From: Rhizophagus clarus
Taxonomy: Eukaryota; Glomeromycota; Glomeromycetes; Glomerales; Glomeraceae
Reading direction: 5' to 3'
DNA: 64,000 nt
NCBI GenBank assembly: GCA_015698045.1
Contig: BLAL01000087.1
Location: forward strand, 682,001 to 746,000
In this document: in pieces, positions 37,301 through 48,100 of the stretch
Layout of the letters: every line of letters starts with the position of its first letter
How positions within the stretch are numbered: the stretch's first letter is position 1
The notes under the pieces: generated by a model
Told to the model about the DNA's origin: nothing
Database searches by the model: none
Seen by the model: the letters and a program-made list of their open reading frames with translations, nothing else
Program-made: the position numbers and the translations under genes

Positions 37301-39853
37301 GAATACTAGTCACAGGTTTTCGTCCTATCGCCAGATTTAATTCATCGTTTATTTGTTCCCTTTCGTCGAATGTTTAAAAACAAGCTCAAATTTGCTCGTA
37401 CTGCCCCTAATGCGATACTAGATAATTCTTATATATATGGTCATCGTAATCCTTACGAGAATCAACTTCAAGCAAAAATTACTAATTTTTGCATTCAATT
37501 AAATGACATTGGAATCTTAGGAAGAATCACTAAAATTCGCTTGAAACTGCTACAACAACTACTCTGGTGTTCTCGACCGCTGATAGAGGGTATTCCTTTT
37601 GATAAAATCCCTAGACGTATGAAGAATAATTATTTACTCAATATGATCAACTTAATGAGACAGAATGATTTTACACTTCTTGTCGTGGACAAAGGCAGAT
37701 TTTCTACCATAGCAGGAGGAAAAACTGATTTTGCAACTATTGCTACTTTTGACTTCTTATCCAAACACAGCACAATTTTACGCTCACGCCAAATTATGTT
37801 TGTAGAACAAATTATTTCAGGAGACAAGCGTCGCTTACTTAATTGGACTGATATATGTAATAAATATTACTTTCAATCCATTCCTGGCCATGGTAACAAA
37901 GAAGAAAGATGGTACATGGACATTCAAAAACTTATTACGGTGGACGGTACCAACCTTAAACCGAATATTTATAACATATTTACTACATTTTTTGATAATA
38001 TTGAAGAAACAAGATCTTATAATATTGAAAAACAAGATAGATCATTATCTGTTGTTTATAGCCCTCAACATAATTCAATTTTATTTGGAAAAGTTCAACG
38101 CCTTATTGATGAAGATAATATTCTTCTTCGACATTATCACGCTGATATGTCTCAATCAACCTCAACATCTACCTATGTTACCATTTGTGATGATACACTT
38201 TGTGCTGCTAATACTGTAAATCGTTCAAGCATGGGTGTTTGTGCTTTTATTGTTAATCCAAAGCATATAGTACCGCTTTTATCGGCTGCTAAATTTACTA
38301 AAGAAGATGTTAAACGTAGAAAAATGATTAATTTTAATGTTTTTAATCTTTTTGATCAGGCTAAGAAAAAATATGCTCTTTCTCAAAGTACGTTAACGAG
38401 AAATCACGTGAACAGACAAAACAATATTATTTTAGAATTGTTAGAACCAGGACTTTCTAGGAATGAATTACTTATAATCCAACGAAAACTCGCTATATTT
38501 GATAATCCAAATTGCTGTATTTTTGAATTTTTCACTGATGGATCTCTTATTGAATTAGGCACTGAACAATGCAACATTAGCTGTGCGTTTGCTCACCTTG
38601 ATAGATCATTTGGTGTTCCTCAAGTGGAATTTTATACTACGATTGATAAATGGCCTTCAGCATATCAAGGCGAACTCTTAGCAGTAATTTTAGCTCTTAT
38701 GGTAGTCCCTTATAGAAGTAAAGTGAGAATCAACATTGACTCCTTAAATGTGATTACTATGTTTGAGGGATTTAAACGTAGTAATTTCTCCCTTACATCA
38801 CGAGATTATTTCAAACTTAACAATAGCTATCTATGGTCAATTTTGATTAGAATTATTCGTCAACAGAACTTACATGTAGAAATGTTTAAAGTAGCTGCAC
38901 ACACTGACTGCGACGGCAATAATCACGTGGATAGATTAGCAAAATCTGCTCACACTGACCAAGATAGATTTATTAACTTTATAAATACTGCTCCTGACAT
39001 TAAAGTACTTCCGTTATAGAATAATATCATCATTGAAACTCATTTACGAAAATTCATCAAGATGGTTAGTCATATTAAAGGCCTGGAAAAATTTATCAAC
39101 CTACATAGGAATACTAAATATCAAAAATTAGAAGTTGATTGGACTTCTACTTTTGAATGTCTCAATTGCGATATTGCTAATAATGAAACTTCAATGTCTT
39201 CTTCTAAAGTTAAAGCTCATAAAGTTCATCTCCTTATAGAAGAGATTCCTACAATTGAACAAATGAAGAAATCATTCCTAGAATTATACGATGGATGGAA
39301 ATGCCCTAGTTGTGGATTGGAAGATGAAACGTTTGATCACGTGTGGACATGCGATGAACATCGATCTCTTCTTTTAAAGATTAAAAATAATACAATTGAT
39401 CTTTTATTATCATTGTTATTTGAATATAATCCAGACATTACAGATTATTCTGACTTATTGACGCTTAATATATGGATAATTAGTACAGATCCTGACAATT
39501 TTACTTTTGTGGATCTCATCAAAGGCTTTATACCATTGGAGTTGACTCAAATTCTCAACTTGTGGATTTCTCGTAAACAATTACTGTTAGTCATTATTGA
39601 GATCAGGCAGTACATTTATGAACAAACATTTAAAGAAATTTGGATACGTCGTTGTTCTTTTATAAAAGAATTTGAACGTTCGTTGGGTATTACAAAAAAG
39701 AAAAAATTAACTTTAAAAAATTTTTGACCGTTTAATAATATTTTGAATAGTGATAGAGAATTAGAATATAAATTTGATGCTCTAGATAGTATTCGTAATA
39801 ATATATATTTTGGTAAAAATGTTATTGAATTTTACAGTAATCTTACTTCGTAG
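34391..39853 (+). pseudogene. LINE ORF2: endonuclease, reverse transcriptase, RNase H
   Basis: A single frame of 1820 codons with four stops: TAA 36071, TAG 37307, TAG 39017, TGA 39725. APE-type endonuclease motifs are present (SETNCSE, SRLDYIW, DTDH), although the usual GDFN reads RDFN near 34946. Reverse transcriptase follows: GPSGISNEML, SQDMGKAYDRV and FMDD at about codon 838. RNase H has FFTDGS near codon 1380, GELLAVILAL, NIDSLNVI and HTDCDGNNHVDRLA. A Cys/His knuckle (CPSCG...FDHVWTC) lies near codon 1637. All domains are in order and full length, so the copy is young, but without readthrough no full protein is made. Confidence 0.9.
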
Positions 39854-40162
39854 CGCTAGTAGTTAGTTAGTATACTTTATATAGAATTTTATATATGGTT
39901 TTATTACTTTCTTTTCTGCAGAGCGGGCTTTGGTTTACCTGGTTTTTAACTGGCTGTAAAAGAGGTAGTGGGTTAATTATTGAATGTTTCTAAAAGTAGT
40001 TGGTTATTTTTAGATAGTTTGTTATATAATTACTCCACCGTCGAAGTAGATTTAGTTCGCTTCTATTAGTTAGTTTCATTTTTTATTTTCATGTATCAAT
40101 TTTGATGTGTTTATAATTTATGTGTTCGCTTCTAATATCTGTTCAATAAAAATAAAAATAAA
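39854..40162 (+). other. LINE 3' untranslated region and A-rich tail
   Basis: Ends GTTCAATAAAAATAAAAAT plus further A's, closely like the 3' end of the minus-strand retroelements at 6805-9045. The tail probably marks the start point of target-primed reverse transcription. Confidence 0.7.
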
Positions 40163-40179
40163 AATTATCAAATTTAAAC

Positions 40180-40560
40180 AGTAAAATATTATAAAGTTAA
40201 AGAAATTAAATGGCACCTTTTGTACATTTTATCTATAATTATTAATTTAGAAAAGAATTATATAAATAAAATGTCAGACAAGAACAAAAAAAAACATAAA
40301 TAAATATTCAAACATTATCATGTCAATTCACTCCTATTTTTGTTATGATAGGTTAAAGATCGTAAAAAGTGGTATTAAGGTGGAGGCCTGACACTTTGTA
40401 TCTGAATTGAGTTCTTGCTTTGTGTGTGTTCATTGCTGTTTACAATCTAAAAATAATGGCAGGTTCAAATGATTCTTTTGTATAAATTTGATAAGATTAA
40501 AATTAATTTTTTTAAAGTTTAGAAATAAAATTTAATAAATTTTAATAAAATTTATAGAAT
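40180..40560. other. Internal DNA of hAT-C beyond the LINE
   Basis: No gene recognised; short AT-rich sequence continuing the hAT-C interior to its subterminal ATCGAT array. Confidence 0.5.
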
Positions 40561-40719
40561 CAATCAATAATCGATCAATTTTAAGTCGATTGTCCTTTTT
40601 TTGTTTGATTGAGCTATAAAATCAATCAAGAGATCGATTGCATGTGATCAATCGATTTTTGATCGATCATGTGTGATCAAATCATCGATTGAGACTTTTT
40701 TCATCAATTAAATACCCTA

Positions 40720-41235
40720 GTTTTATCAAATTGGATTTATAGGAAGAATAAATTTTATGGTCACATTTCCTATAAGTTTAATCTTCTATATAGCAGTGAT
40801 GGACACGTGACCAGTCATTTGGGTCATTTGAGGTCATTTGGGTCACTGGCCAACACTGCTATATGGAGCCAGTAGGGATGGTAATACAACCGAAGCAGTT
40901 CATGCTAAATGCGATAATAAGGGAGCTACTTTAGTTATGAGGATCTAATCCAATTTCTTGAGATACTGCTTCGGGTTGGAAGTCTACTCGGGATAGTTTT
41001 ATATTCCTATTTACAGATAGAAATAACCTTCAGAGCGCGAAAGTAAGTTATATAAAGGTGATGCACAATCTATAAATTGTCATTCAGTTAAAGGTCCAAC
41101 ATTTGGTTGGAATTTATATGTTTATAAGGGTATCTGGTATAACGATCAAACAAATTCCTATCAAGATATTAATGATTTACCCAAGAGTTTGATGCAGATG
41201 ACTATGAAGTTTTTCAAGTTATAAAAAATAACTAA
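40720..41235 (+). pseudogene. BTB-TLDc pseudogene, 3' part (TLDc domain)
   Basis: Continuation of the gene that starts at 22547. It resumes at the other copy of the hAT-C target duplication, then reads like the TLDc part of the family (YKFNLLYSS..., GASRDGNTTEAVHAKCDNKGATLV, WKSTRDSFIFLFTDRNNLQSAK, DDYEVFQVIKN) with stops and small indels. A 65-bp MITE sits inside it at 40794-40858. It ends in the family's usual EVFQVI tail and TAA at 41233-41235. Confidence 0.85.
40794..40858. mobile_element. MITE-3: 65-bp hAT-type mini-element
   Basis: Flanked by CTATATAG (40786-40793) and CTATATGG (40859-40866), an 8-bp duplication with one transition. The intact family gene at the same place has only one copy. 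Ends are CAGTGATGGACACGTGACC and, inward from the right, CAGTGTTGGCCAGTGACCC, a typical hAT CAGTG terminus. The inside is little more than three copies of GGTCATTTG. It is about as short as a movable element can be. Confidence 0.85.
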
Positions 41236-43183
41236 GTTAACAAATTTTGTTTTTAATATTAAAATTTTATATTAAACAAGAATACGTATTCAAAGGGTGG
41301 GTTAGGTTAGTAACTTTATTTGAAATTTAACCGAATATATGGCTCTATTAATTTAAACTGATTAATCAGCTAACTGAACAGTAATATATTACATGTACAC
41401 GTTATATAATATCCATAAATAAAACGTTTTGGCAGGTTTTATTACAACTTATTTAAATAAATTTTAATGTTTTTTTTTTTTGTCAAAATGAATATTTACT
41501 AAAATGCAAAAAACATTAAATTTTTTTGCATTTTTTTTTTTATTTAAACACATTAAAAAATGTTGCATATTATCAAAAAAACATTTTCGCAACGTTTTTA
41601 ATAATAAATTATAAATGACAAAAAAAAACGTTGCAAACCTTTTTTTTATCGGGTTGGGTAATTGACTTGACCCGACCTGTAATACTTAGGTTAGGTCATC
41701 AAATTCATGACCACCCAAAAGAAAGCAATCTTATACTATATATAAAAAAAGTTTCAGAAATTTTATATATGAAAAAAGCTGGTAATTATGGTTCCAGCAT
41801 TTTTTTTTTTAGTTTTATTTAAAAGCGCGGAAACTGATGGTTTCATCGTTTTTTTCAATTTTTCATAAGTGATCTTTCTCAATTGTTTTAATAAATGAAA
41901 AAAATGATTTCTTAAATGTTTTTAATAATGAAAATAATAAAAATAAAATTGAGTTTTCTTAATCATTTTTTAATAATAAGAGTAATATAAAAATGCCGGA
42001 ATTGAGAGTTTAGACATTTTCTTTTATTTGACTCAAAAATGTTGGGTCAATGGATCAGATCGGCCATCGGACACCCAAATAACACTGACTTGGTCAACTG
42101 TTAGGTCACCCAATCTGTTAGGTCAGATTGCAGAGCTCTATTCGCAACTTTTTGTTAAATTGACAATAAAATGTTGTGAAATGTTTTTACTTAATTAAAT
42201 TATCTAGTAAAAACATTTTTTCTTATAAGAGTAAAATTATTTTAGTAAATCAGTTTGGTAAATCAAAACTGATATAGAAACCACGCACAGTTACTGAAAC
42301 CTCAGAGCCTAGCTAACTTAGTATTTTAAAGCTTGCTAACTTGTATCCAAATTGCCCTAATTTATTTAATGTAATTTTTTTAATAGTTTATTAAGTCAAA
42401 TAATGGATGCTTAATTAAAAAAAATTAATACACTATAATTTTTTTAACGGCTTATTGACCAAATGATTAAAAAAGTCCATTATTTTTTTTAATAGTATAA
42501 TAAACTGGAAATTAAAAAAAAAAAGTTGATTTATTTTTCTTTAATGGCTTATTAAACCGGATAATTAAAAAATTCTATTTCTTTTTTTTTATGGTTTTAT
42601 ATTAAACTGCATGATTAAAAAAATTTAATTAATTAATTTAATTTTTTTAACTGTTTATTAAAGAAAAAAGATTAAAGTTACTTAATAATTAATACATAGA
42701 ATTTACATTAAAAACTCTCCATATAATTAATTATAAATTATCATTAAAAAAAAATATTTTTTAATTATTCAGTTTTAAATCATTCGGAAAATGATTTATT
42801 AATGTTTTTTTAAGTTTTGACAATTAAATTTTATAATTTTTATAATTTTTAAACTGGATGACTAAATATTTATAATTTTAAACTGAATGACTAAATATAA
42901 GTTGATGAACAAAAAAAAATTTCACGAAAATTTTGAATATAATACAAATGTCTGATTAAATAGGATACCATAATTAACTTTTTAGTCTTTTCTTGTCATT
43001 TTTTTTAAACTTTTTTTAAACAGTGATCAATAAAATATTTAAGATAAAACTCGTATTGTTGTTTTAAATAATAATTATCAAAAAAAAATTTTAATTATTT
43101 AAACTTTTAAAAAGAAATTCATGCAGATTTTTATTGTGTTAATAATATAAAATAAGCTCACTAATTGTATTAAAGAGCCCCAG
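41236..43183. mobile_element. X-element copy 4, diverged
   Basis: From 42340 to 43183 it parallels 13330-14304 (tail of copy 1) in direct orientation and ends CTCACTAATTGTATTAAAGAGCCCCAG followed by TTAT. At 41500-41640 there are AACGTTGC hairpin words, at 41645-41720 a GGGTTGGGTAATTGACTTGACCCGACC stretch related to 19975 and 31320, and at 41880-41980 a few CATTTTTTTTAAT/GATTTCTTAA hairpins. The left border is not clear. No gene. Confidence 0.45.
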
Positions 43184-44077
43184 TTATATTAAAAAAAAAA
43201 TTAAAATAAAGGGGAATGCTGATCATTGTTGCTTTCGTTTTGTAATTACCAATCTACTATTTGATGACTCAATTTAGCGCACATTGAAAGTGTCACAGGT
43301 GAGTTTAAATTCAAATTTTACTCTAATGATACAAAAAGCCCTCCCTTAATATTCAATTAAATTTAATTAAATTTAACTTTACAATACAAATTAATATAAT
43401 ACTTTCGGAAAAAAATTCATTTCCATATTTTGATAATGACTAGGTAACCCTCGCCGATCATTTTTTATGAATTTATTTCCAAAAGTTTGGGTAAAACGGA
43501 CAAAATTAGAAGATCGACAAAAAGTTTCGTCAAATTTGTGCAAATGAAATTAAATATCTTAGATATAAATCAAAAATTTATTCAGTAAATATTGGCGAGC
43601 CTATTAATTTCAAATAATTACAAAAAAAAATACTTACGTGATAGTAATGTGGCAAATAGTGCGTAACGAAATCACTTAGAAGCATTTCGAGTTTTTGTAT
43701 ATACAAATCGAAAGCTAAGCCAAAATCAACGAAATATAATCTTCAAGTTCGAAAAAAATGTCTGAAAACCTTGAACCCCAAAAATAATATTAATAACGGA
43801 CGTCCAAAACAAGCCCTATTTGTCATTTTTGATCATGGTATAGTAGATAATTTGACCCGAATCATACTTTAATCGATAAACAAATTAATCTAGGTTTAAA
43901 GATAAGATTTTTTTTTTAAAAAAAATTAAATGAAATTATAAATTGTTTCTGTTATGAATATCGAATCGGGATTCAGAGTTTTACTCGTGTTCATGAGATT
44001 TGTCGTTGTATTGATCGATACGAAATTTCTTAAATAGAAAAAGTACTTTTTATTGCAAAAAATCTGTCTTTTGAATA
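43184..44077. other. Intergenic, no gene seen
   Basis: AT-rich sequence upstream of a BTB exon fragment; no open frame with recognisable features. Confidence 0.5.
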
Positions 44078-44255
44078 TTCTCAAGAAATTATGATTTGGA
44101 AAATTACTCGAAGCTGATGAAGAACTCAATATTATTATCTGTGTTCATTAGTATTCTGGTGAAAACGAATTTATAAAAGAAGTTCACGCGTTCTCAATAT
44201 TTTCGTATGGCATTATCTAAGGAGTGGTTTGAGAAGAAGGGGGTGAGAATAAGTT
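44078..44255 (+). pseudogene. Fragment of a BTB-TLDc first exon
   Basis: Reads, with indels, like the start of the gene at 58176: GKLLEADEELNIIICVH..., SGENEFIKEVHAFS, then QYFRMALSKEWFEKKG. No second exon follows. It is closest to the 58176 gene by the words GAAGCTGATGAAGAA and GAAAACGAA-TATAAAAGAA. Confidence 0.7.
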
Positions 44256-44937
44256 ATTTGTTCTTTTTTTTTTATGACAACAAAAATATAACGATATATA
44301 CAGTATATATAGTATATTTGAAGTACATATTATATCTATCAAGCACATTTAAGATAAGCAAATAACTAAATTTCGAGCTATGTTTTGATGACTTCTATTT
44401 TGCATTGTATTTTCCTATAATTTTGGTTATGTTATTTGTTGGATTTAATATTCCAAATTTCATTTCTATTGTTACAAAAGTTTATCGCAAACATGTCTAA
44501 TAAAAAATGATTTCTGAAGATAATATAACACTCACAAGTATTTTTAGCGTCATATATAATTACTTATTTTTAATGTCTTAGTATAATACTGGGTGTCCAC
44601 AAGAATTTTACTACAAAATATTAATAACTATTAATAATACTCATTAAATAACAGATAATTATCACTTTGTAAATAAACAGAGAAATAGAGAATTAGAATA
44701 TATATTAGTTAAACATCTATGTTGCGAAATTACAGTTAGAATTTTATGAAAGAATGTTTAGTAGTTCTTTGATGATACTAAGCCTTATATACTGTATAAC
44801 CAATTATCTTGAACGCTTGTCTTCCTAAAGAATCAATAGAGTTTTTACATAAGAATGGAATTAATATTACACGTCCAACTCAGAAATCTCCATTAACAAC
44901 ATTGGGTATAGGATGATCATTTGGCATAGCAAGAGGA

Positions 44938-46575
44938 ATATATAAGTAGGTGTTATTTAGGACTTTAGTGAATTTAATTCTTGCATGAATTTTAGGAATT
45001 ATGAGTAATAAATTGACTAAATTAAATATGCGTAATTTTATGCAAATGTGAAATTCCACTCCAATTTTATTGTTTGTTTAACGTACCTATTTTCTTAAAA
45101 TCTGATTGGAACAAACATATTATATTATGTTTAAATCCCCCCTATTAAAATCTTCCAAAATTTCCCAAAATTTTCCAATTTTATTATATATGCTTGTTTA
45201 TTGTAAACCACTAATAAAAACATTACGTTAATATTTGACAATTATTCAGCCAATTTTCTTTAATTTTGATGGATTTATTTATTTATTTAATAATAAAATA
45301 TATTTCGCTCATTTTTATTCGTTTAAAAAATATAAAATATAATATAAATCTTATTAATGATATATATAATCTTTTATAAACTATTTAAATAAAATTATAA
45401 AATACGTAATATTTAATTAAATTGTTTAATCTTTACATAAAATTTAGGCTAAGTTAATTTAAAAATTATAAGTTTATGTGTATCAGTTATAATTTAAAAA
45501 ATATTAACGAATAAATAATAATTCACAGGTTTAAAAATTATAAATGTAATATAAATTTTATTAAGTGATTTATCTTTTTTGTATAATTTAAAAATATAAT
45601 GCAAATTCTATTGTATTATATGTATATCAGTATAAATTACAGGTTTAAAAATTATATACTGTAGGTCCTAACTCAAAAAATCTTCAGGCTTGAATTTGTT
45701 TTTAGTAAAAAGGCATATCTGACATTTTAGCGTAGTCGGTCAATCCGCGTCCTTTTTTATAGCTGGTTATCTAAAAATAGAATAATAAAAAAGTGTTAGT
45801 AGATATTTCCATATCAAATGATGTACTCTGCCGATCCTATAATCCTGGCCAGAAATCATAGTGGTCGTACTTATCATTCGAACAAGGTTAAGGAACCCCC
45901 CCTCCTACTAAAAGTAACCATCCCCTGACCTCTCCACATACTAGTTAGTAGTCTCTGGGCGCTATGCTACCCCTGTCCTCAGAATCTCGATTCGCAGGGG
46001 ATGGGGTATTTACACAGATCTAAGACCAAACATAGAAAGGCACACTAAGTAAGATCAGCTATAAAAACACCTGAAACTTACCAAAATTTTCTATATCGTA
46101 TTTTGTCTTTAATACTTTGAATCAACAATTGTGGATCAGTCTTGAGTCTTGACTTTTATTTTATTTTATCTTATATATATTTTTGATAAGATCTGCTTAT
46201 ATTTTAATATTATTTAAATTTAATAAAAAAGTTTTTGAAAAAAAAAACCCAAAAATAGAGAGCTTATATACTTTATGAAAAATATATGACTCATAGTTTC
46301 AAATTAGAGTCATAGTTTTAGATCATACATCATTGTGCTTAATTTTATTAATTTTAAGTTCAATAATACAAAAAATTTGCAATGACTCATAAAGTATATG
46401 TATCTATAATATTATTACCCATCTTGTATATATATCATCAATATTATAATTATTGAATCATCAAAGAAGAATCTAGCTGTTTCCATATGAATCATAATAA
46501 AATGAATTATGTCAATTTTATTTGTCTTATTTTCCTTTAATCATAAAAAGTCAGAATTATATGATATGTTATAAT
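44938..46575 (-). repeat. Right arm of the long inverted duplication
   Basis: Reverse complement of 915-3500 with deletions. It holds one 440-bp unit (45713-46200) with about 40 additional bases in the middle (near 45910-45955). It bounds, with the left arm, the 41 kb that holds most of the transposon nest. Confidence 0.7.
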
Positions 46576-46578
46576 TAA

Positions 46579-46857
46579 AATACATATAAATTACAAATAA
46601 TTGGTCAAAATATCTACATCAAGTTTTATTAAAAAGTTTTAATCATGTTTTGTCATAGATTTGTTTTATTCTCATCACATGTAATGTATCTGATGTGATA
46701 TTGACTAATAGTTTGTTTCATAGAGTAAATTATGATGTTATTGTGACTATTAAATTAAAAATATAATAGATGCATACAAATTACAAAATAGTTGGTCAAA
46801 ATATCTGCATCAAGTTTTATTAAAAAGTTTTAATCATGTTTTGTCATAGGATTGTCA
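46579..46857. repeat. Tandem duplication, period about 190 bp
   Basis: TTGGTCAAAATATCT followed by CATCAAGTTTTATTAAAAAG occurs at about 46600 and again at about 46790 with few differences. No gene. Confidence 0.75.
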
Positions 46858-47289
46858 TTGATTTTAAGTTTCATAATTACTGTCATACTGTCAAAGAACT
46901 CATTAATAAGAAGCCAAAAATCGTGTAATATATATCTCATGGTTTATTACTTTACAAGATGATGTTACGAATTATTCTCCTTGAAGATATACTAAAAGGT
47001 GAATGATTACATTGCATTTCACAATTTTTCAGATCTATTTATAGTACTAACAAATTTAAGGTATTTATAAACATATTCGAAATTATCATTATTCATTATA
47101 ATGTTGCAATGAATAAGATCACGAGCTTGTAAACGGATAATTAAAATCTGAACATCAATTCTGTATTCAAGATTACTTAGTTAAACTAAACGTAAACGCG
47201 AACTTTTACAATAAAATTCTTTAGAAATTCCTGAAAACAATCTACTAACATAAAACTTTTACAAATTAATATCTTGAAGAAGTTGTGCT
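46858..47289. other. Intergenic, no clear gene
   Basis: AT-rich, no supported feature. Confidence 0.4.
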
Positions 47290-47745
47290 AAACCAGATAT
47301 ATTTAAATTTGATAAATTTTTCAATTTAAAATGATAGCACTTTTATTAAAATTACTTTTAAAATGAGATGTTCAATCATTGGATGAAATTAGCTACTTTT
47401 CTAATTAGAATTAAAATAAAAATGATTCTTATTCACGAAAAAATATAATGTGATGTAAATATTGTATTAGGAGGAGATAATCAACATCGGTATAAATGGG
47501 ATGCAAGTAATATATTGAAGTCTACAAATTGAATTAGTAAGTCATGTTGAAAGATATCAAAGTAATGCCTGGATATTGTAATTAAAATTGTGGATCAGGA
47601 TTTTGTTATGGTAACGATTTATTCCAAGATTTGGAAAAGACTTTTACCTAAAATTGATAGAGTACAAGGTTTTAAGATGAGCGTTTGTAATTCTTTTAAT
47701 GTAGAAAATTATGTAGTTTTCAAGTTTTTAAAGATAAGTAAATTA
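47290..47745 (+). pseudogene. BACK/TLDc fragment
   Basis: LLLKLLLK then, after a gap, ILGGDNQHRYKWDASNILKST, CNYGSGFCYGNDLFQDL and NSFNVENYVVFKFLK, with stops and indels, recall the TLDc end of the neighbouring genes. The first exon is missing. Confidence 0.65.
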
Positions 47746-48100
47746 GTTATAAAATTCTCTCTAATATAACGAATTCATTAACTGAATAAAGCAAAACTTC
47801 ATTTTTCATGAATAAGTATAAGATGTGAATATCAAAAATAATATTTATTCTTTTGACATCTAGGACCTTTTTTGTAACAAATAAATAATTTTTATATTAT
47901 TTAAACATAGAATTTTGAAATTATGTAGTCAATAGTTTAACTGAATATCACTGCATTAATTGTTATATAATTGTTGTAGTCCTAATAAACTTTCATTTAT
48001 TGATGAAGGATAAATATTATCCAAAGGTTACAATATATGTTATATGTGTTTAAGACTAAGTATCTAGAACGAATAATATTCAACTCTTTCGAAAATTTTA
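47746..48100. other. Intergenic, no gene seen
   Basis: AT-rich spacer without a recognisable feature. Confidence 0.5.

Larger units (their letters stand above)
32196..40162 (+). mobile_element. Full-length LINE (APE, RT and RNase H) with target duplication
   Basis: Flanked by AATTATCAAATTTAAAC at 32179-32195 and 40163-40179, a 15-17-bp target duplication (the first two A's could belong to the tail). Starts GAAAAAAAAAAACTCTCTCCC, has two frames in order, then a 0.3 kb 3' region and a tail of three AATAAA-like repeats. The set of endonuclease, reverse transcriptase, RNase H and C-terminal zinc knuckle with a CCHC-bearing ORF1 fits the I/Tad group known in fungi. It inserted at the border of X-element copy 3, inside hAT-C. 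Six stops inactivate the two frames, but no frameshift is needed. Confidence 0.9.
23484..40719. mobile_element. hAT-C: hAT-like element swollen by nested insertions
   Basis: It divides the BTB-TLDc pseudogene. Ends are TAGGGTTCTTAATCG and, inward from the right, TAGGGTATTTAATTG. The flanks are GTTTTATT (23476-23483) and GTTTTATC (40720-40727), an 8-bp duplication with one mismatch. The uninterrupted site exists in the 3.7 kb pseudogene. Both ends carry many ATCGAT/GATCGAT/TGATTGAT words (23495-23642 and 40561-40700). Its own DNA is only about 23484-24743 and 40180-40719, without a visible transposase. The rest is an X element, hAT-A and the LINE. Confidence 0.8.

Noticed and set aside
32294-39853. 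Proof of RIP or of a recoded stop from the six stops in the LINE
   Set aside because: Any TAA, TAG or TGA can be reached by one C-to-T change, so without sister copies the pattern proves nothing.
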